This document shows, one piece after another, positions 7,585-11,227 of a stretch of DNA of 11,227 nucleotides (the first letter of the stretch is position 1; each line of letters begins with the position of its first letter). This DNA comes from Conidiobolus incongruus B7586 (lineage: Eukaryota > Entomophthoromycota > Entomophthoromycetes > Entomophthorales > Conidiobolaceae). Below the pieces are notes generated by a model. It did no database searches and had not been told where the DNA came from. It saw only the letters and a program-made list of their open reading frames with translations. The stretch is from positions 1-11,227 of the forward strand of contig JNEM01006349.1 in assembly GCA_000697335.1 (NCBI GenBank), read 5' to 3'. The translations under genes were made by a program, and so were the position numbers.

Positions 7585-8988
7585 ATGGAATCTCAATTAG
7601 ACGAAGTAAATATTAATATCGCTGTGGCTTTAATTCATTATTAATTTGACTTATTAGCTATTACAATTTGTTTTAGATCCTCAGCCCAATGTAAGTGAAT
7701 TCCTTTTAAAAAATTTCAAATTGTATATTAATGAATAATCAGGTTCGCGAAGTAGCTACCGAACACATTTTAAGTTTTTCCACGAGTTCCACATCAGAAG
7801 ATATTTTAAACTATTTTATTTCTAAGGCCGAAAAAGTAGTGGGTCTTTTGGTTGAAGTTTTTAGAATTGACTGGTTTCAAAATCCTGTAATGAATAATAG
7901 TCATAAACTTGAATAATTAGGGCTGATTTTAACTTTAGAAAGTAGCTTATAATGCAATCAGTGCTTTAACCAATTTCAGTGTATTTGAAGAATTTTCCAA
8001 ACATTTAGACTCTGAAGCATTTTTACAACTTTTAATGAGCGTGATCAATTTTAAAGAAACCATCTTAGCTGATCCTATCGCCATGTACCTTAGCAATTTA
8101 ACCAAACATGAGGAGCGCGCCATTCAATTGGTCAAGTATCCCCATGCTTTGGACTCCCTTAGTACTCTATTCGTTCGTGGAGTTGATAAGAGTTTGAATC
8201 CAGAAGCCAATTTTAACTTTTTAGCTTCCGTATTCGTCAACTTGAGCGTTTTCCCAAAGACTAGATACTACTTTTTGGAGCCTTCCGAGGAGGATGGACT
8301 CTTACCCATTACTAGATTGATGGTGTTTTCTGAACACAGTGATATTATTAGACGAGGCGGTGTTATTTCAGCTATCAAGTAAGTAAACTCTTAGTTAATA
8401 TTGGATGTGTATTTAATATTATTTAGAAATTGCTGTTTTGATACCAAATATCACCCCACCATTTTGACACCTGGTCCCACTGATATTTTACCCTATATTT
8501 TACTACCTTTATGTGGTCCCGAAGAATTCGACGACGATGTAAATCTACCCAAATCCAATATAATATTCTATAGCTAACCCAATATTCATTAGGATATGGA
8601 TGGTATGCCCGAAGACATTCAACTTCTTCCAGACGACAAAAAACGCGAACAGGATCCCATCCTCAGATTAGCCTTGGTCGAATCTTTAATTCTCCTATGT
8701 TCTACGCGCGAATGTCGTGATATTTTACGCAAACGCAAAGTGTACCCCGTGGTCCGCAACCTCCATCTCAAAGAAAGTGACGAAAGCGTCATCGAAGCCA
8801 TTGAAAAACTTGTCAATTTACTTAAGCGTAACGAGGAGGGCGAAGAAACTCAAGGCGATTTGGATCTCCAAAACCAGGTCAAGCGCGCCAGACTCGAGTA
8901 CTTGCAGCCCGATAGTCAAACTCAACCACAAACTCAAGTACACGAGGAAGAAGAAGATGAAGACATGATTATTGAAGAAATTGTCTAA
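7585..8988 (+). CDS. HGH1: HGH1 homologue, armadillo-repeat eEF2-folding factor
   Basis: Six exons: 7585-7605, 7658-7690, 7743-7886, 7939-8378, 8427-8538 and 8593-8988, encoding 381 residues, close to yeast and human HGH1 (about 390). Introns are 52, 52, 52, 48 and 54 nt, all GT-AG, in phases 0, 0, 0, 2 and 0. The ATG at 7585 is the first in its frame after a stop at 7567. Residues 8-25 read LLQFVLDPQPN then VREVATE, the usual HGH1 opening helix pair. Repeat-like helices follow (KVAYNAISALTNFS, 67-80). The hallmark block is intact: RRGGVISAIKNCCFD (204-218), ILPYILLPLCGPEEF, MDGMPEDIQLLPDD (252-265), then an LLCSTRECRDILRKR/VYPVVRNLH helix. The tail is Gln-rich and strongly acidic (about 355-381). 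In yeast, HGH1 works in the cytosol with the TRiC/CCT chaperonin to fold elongation factor 2; the same role is expected here by homology. The donor of exon 3 (GTAATG at 7887) was chosen over GTTGAA at 7851 because it gives a 52-nt intron and keeps a helical segment. Confidence 0.92.
7606..7657 (+). other. Intron 1 of HGH1
   Basis: 52-nt GTAAAT...TTATTAG intron, phase 0. A second AG preceded by TTTT lies 19 nt downstream at 7675-7676. Use of that site would shorten exon 2 to 14 nt and shift the frame to an early stop. The acceptor at 7657 is preferred because it yields the expected HGH1 residues LLQFVLD. Confidence 0.82.
7691..7742 (+). other. Intron 2 of HGH1
   Basis: 52-nt GTAAGT...ATCAG intron, phase 0. 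It joins DPQPN to VREVATE, a junction conserved as one continuous segment in HGH1 proteins. Confidence 0.88.
7887..7938 (+). other. Intron 3 of HGH1
   Basis: 52-nt GTAATG...CTTTAG intron, phase 0, with CTGATTTTAAC as branch region. The downstream frame is blocked by the TAG at the acceptor, so exon 4 must begin at 7939 (KVAYNA). The donor is less certain; GTTGAA at 7851 is an alternative that would remove 12 residues. Confidence 0.75.
8379..8426 (+). other. Intron 4 of HGH1
   Basis: 48-nt GTAAGT...TTTAG intron, phase 2, splitting a Lys codon inside the conserved ISAIKNCCFD block. The exact rejoining of that block confirms both sites. Confidence 0.9.
8539..8592 (+). other. Intron 5 of HGH1
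   Basis: 54-nt GTAAAT...CATTAG intron, phase 0, with GCTAAC as a good branch point about 20 nt before the acceptor. It joins GPEEFDDD to DMDGMPED, the HGH1 signature. Confidence 0.9.
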
Positions 8989-9511
8989 ATGAATAGAATT
9001 TTATAGATTTAATGATAATATTATTATTTCGTCTAACCAATATTATTTTTTGATCACACCCAAATTGATATTTTATCATAATAATTATCAACAATTCATT
9101 TTAATTATTCCAATTCAAAATTGGCCAATATATTTTCATTAACATTATTATAATCATTATTATATGGCAAATAAGTTAACATTGATCAATTTTTTTGCAA
9201 CATTAGATCATTCCAAAATTTTGATTAAAATTTGTCCATACTTCAAAAATCAATCTCTCTGATTGAAAATAAAATGATCATTACCTTTACTTTTAATTCT
9301 GATTTTACAATCAATTTTTAAAATTCTATTAGTAGGTATAATCATCCATAATGTTTTAATTAATATAATTGGTAATTTGATTACAATTAAATTTGAATAT
9401 TAGTGAGGAAAAATATAGATTTTTAGGATGACATAATGTTATATTAAAATTAATAGATTGATAATTGATATTAACTGGAAAATTAAATATTAAAAAACTT
9501 GGTGATAGATA
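8989..9511. other. AT-rich noncoding stretch after HGH1
   Basis: This should include the HGH1 3' untranslated region. No AATAAA lies close to the stop. A small perfect stem-loop (TCAATC at 9250-9255, GATTGA at 9261-9266, 5-nt loop) is present, but nothing shows that it acts in termination. No gene is seen. Confidence 0.45.
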
Positions 9512-10045
9512 TTATGACATTAATGTTTTAATTGATATCCTTAAGCATTTTCTATTGTGTTTCTTCCAAATTAAACATATTGTAGCCAAAATAATTAAAT
9601 CAAATTCGTCTAGTACATCCTTAGAAGTTTTAATATCTCCCTCTTTAGTCATCAACATGATTGTATCTTCTATCTTAGCCAACTAATAATTACCGTATTT
9701 TACATCACCTAAGACAAACTTCAATCTCGAATTTTGAAATTTCCATTCTCAATCAATTCTTTAACTGTTGTACTTTGCAACAATACTAAAATCAGTCAAC
9801 ACCTGATTATGAATTGCAACTAGTTGAACCTCGTTTCGTAATTTAATTCCGTATTGTAAAATTATATAAAAGAAGTTAATGAACAATGTTAATCATTGTT
9901 TTAAGGTTGGAACCTTTTAGTTTTGCAGAAGATATCATACTGTGGTTAAATGAGATTTTCTGACTGTTGGCACCTTCAGCGAAATACGTTTTACAGATTT
10001 AAAAGTAAACGAATTGAATTCAATATTTGATTTGAATTGTTATTG
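9512..10045 (-). pseudogene. Decayed paralogue of the LURP-one/tubby-like gene
   Basis: Read on the minus strand, this region aligns along its whole length with the intact protein encoded at 3379-3882, in the same order and at about the same size. From the N-terminus, segments such as NSFTFKS, KTYFAEG, ISFNHSMISSAKLKG, ELNY, TDFSI, EWKF, EDTIMLMTKEGDI and LIILATICLIWKKHNRK match YFSFSK, KVYSIKG, YSFDHGIMSSGKLKD, ELNY, TGFSI, EWKF, NDTVMSLSKEGSI and PIILATGSMIWKKKHDR. The copy is dead. In-frame stops include TAG at 9683-9685, TGA at 9749-9751 (where the intact gene has Trp) and TAA at 9761-9763, another lies in the central part, and the frame changes at least twice, near ELNY and near KTYF. 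No start ATG is left at the expected end. Identity is high in short blocks (about 12 of 19 residues at the C-terminus) but moderate overall, so this is an old family member, not a recent copy. The reading after the homology runs on to a stop at 9512-9514. Confidence 0.85.
9882..9916. repeat. Two adjacent perfect inverted repeats inside the pseudogene
   Basis: AACAATG/CATTGTT (9882-9888 and 9894-9900, 5-nt loop) is followed after 2 nt by AAGGTT/AACCTT (9903-9908 and 9911-9916, 2-nt spacer). They sit in the part of the pseudogene that corresponds to the Asn-rich loop of the intact protein (about residues 42-52), where the reading frame is also interrupted. Confidence 0.6.
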
Positions 10046-10133
10046 TTTTTGTTTAATATATTGATATTATCGAACCAATATCCCTTTTTCAAGAGAATGG
10101 ATAGAATTGATAACACTCTTGAGCTTTTGTTAT

Positions 10134-10280
10134 CTAATTACTCGTCTTGAATTTTTCAAGTTTTGCCAAATTCATTGAAAATTTCCAAGTAATCACATTG
10201 AAATTTGACTTCCAGACTTGGATCACTACTGGGTAAAGTTCAAATACACCATTTGCAATGTTTGTTAATTCATTTTTATT
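10134..10280 (-). pseudogene. Possible gene remnant, family unknown
   Basis: A 48-residue open stretch on the minus strand begins right after an AG that could be a splice acceptor (TTATTAG) and ends at a stop at 10134-10136. Its composition is more protein-like than the surroundings (ELYPVVIQVWKSNF, NLAKLEKFKTSN). A second minus-strand open stretch continues at once in another frame (9991-10137, with LLKKGYWFDNINIL) and runs into the start of the LURP-one-like pseudogene. Together they suggest a frame-shifted gene remnant, perhaps of a Leu-rich-repeat type, but I do not recognise the family. Chance open frames of this length do occur in this window. Confidence 0.25.
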
Positions 10281-10289
10281 CTAATAAAT

Positions 10290-11227
10290 GAATTGATTTT
10301 AGACATAAATTAACTTATAATTATAACTTGAACCAGTATTTTATTAAAAAAATTGTATTTAAAGTTTTTGGTGTATTTGATATAAGATAAAATTTTATTA
10401 TGAAAATATATGAAATTATTATATCATGGATTCAATATCTGATCTATTCTTTGTATATTATTATATTCCATAAAAATGATTATAATTTAAGTCAATTATC
10501 AATTTTTGCTATAACTTTAAAATGATTTATACTAAGTTGAATTTTGGATAATGATGAGATTATTAATAGGTATAATTATATGGTTATTCAAGATATCACC
10601 TATATTTTCTATTATATCACTTTGTAATTTAAATAATGGGAATTTTTTGCAATTGAAAAAAATAAAGATTTTGATATATAATATATATTATAAAATTAAT
10701 AATTTCTTATATTTCTAATAACTTTTTTCTATACTTTTGGTAAAGTTCTAATACTTAAAAAATAGTTTTTTTTATTAAAGACTAAAATTTAATATTTTAC
10801 AAACTAATTATATTTTCCTATAGAAATTTTTTTGTAAGCTAGTTTTTTAATTACCTAAACAATTATAATTATATAAGTTATAATCTAAAGAATATATTAG
10901 ATATAGTAGTTTTTTCTAGTTATTTTTAATTAAAAGATTTTTTATAACTTTAACTTTATATATTTTATAATTTTCATATAAAATAATAAGTTTTTTAAAT
11001 TATATTAAGAATATTATTTAAAAATATTTCTATTTAAAAAAACAATATAGTTTATTATTAATTAAATTTTTTTTAAAAATTAAATAAAAATAACATATAT
11101 TATTATAATTTATAATAAAAACTAATATTCACTTATCAATATAATATTTATTTAAAAGAATTTATAAAAAGGGTTAATTTAATTTAAAATTTTGATTTAT
11201 ATTTTAACAAAAAATTATATAAAAAGA
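10290..11227. other. AT-rich noncoding stretch
   Basis: This is very AT-rich DNA with many A and T runs and dense stops on both strands, most extreme after about 10660. I see no coding exon, RNA gene or organised repeat. Confidence 0.6.

Noticed and set aside
8619-8968. Open frames on the minus strand and in a second plus frame within HGH1 exon 6
   Set aside because: They overlap the HGH1 signature exon and have the Ser/Arg/Lys-rich composition typical of out-of-frame reading.
9250-9266. Small stem-loop as an HGH1 transcription terminator
   Set aside because: Intrinsic stem-loop terminators are bacterial; in a eukaryotic gene this hairpin has no expected role.
9465-9686. Plus-strand open frame of 73 codons
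   Set aside because: It begins with TTG, has no family resemblance, and lies opposite the decayed LURP-one-like paralogue on the minus strand, whose alignment explains the sequence.

Overview
The window looks like nuclear DNA of an AT-rich, intron-containing eukaryote, most likely an early-diverging fungus. The noncoding DNA is extremely A+T-rich. Two multi-exon genes are cut by introns of 47-54 nt with GTAAGT/GTAAAT/GTAATT-like donors and TTTAG/ATTAG-like acceptors. The RING-CH finger has the short C-x-C-x4-H loop I associate from memory with fungal rather than animal homologues. The single-exon gene belongs to a LURP-one/tubby-C-terminal-like family that, again from memory, is expanded in zygomycete-grade fungi. 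An Entomophthorales fungus such as Conidiobolus would fit, but that placement is a guess.

Layout. Positions 1-3378 are AT-rich and mostly featureless, apart from a conspicuous G+C-richer island at about 875-1110. Positions 3379-3882 carry an intact 167-residue LURP-one/tubby-like gene. Positions 3883-5669 are AT-rich noncoding DNA with one short tandem duplication and, at the 3' end, a probable promoter region (paired ATTGG/CCAAT boxes and a T tract). Positions 5670-7092 encode a four-exon MARCH5-like membrane RING-CH E3 ubiquitin ligase (423 residues after splicing). Positions 7585-8988 encode a six-exon HGH1 homologue (381 residues), an armadillo-type eEF2-folding factor. From about 10045 down to 9512, on the minus strand, lies a decayed paralogue of the LURP-one-like gene; it shares many short motifs with the intact copy but is broken by several stops and frame changes. 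Another possible gene remnant lies just upstream of it (10134-10280, minus). The last kilobase is AT-rich with no recognisable gene.

The genes do not form a pathway. The MARCH5-like gene (mitochondrial or endomembrane protein turnover) and HGH1 (translation-factor folding) are housekeeping neighbours in tandem on the same strand with a ~490-nt gap. The LURP-one-like gene and its dead paralogue flank them about 6 kb apart and in opposite orientation, suggesting a dispersed, turning-over gene family. I saw no tRNA or rRNA gene, CRISPR array, or virus-like or intact mobile element. I found nothing that I would call a new multi-gene system; the most informative findings are the pseudogene, the G+C island and the gene-structure details.
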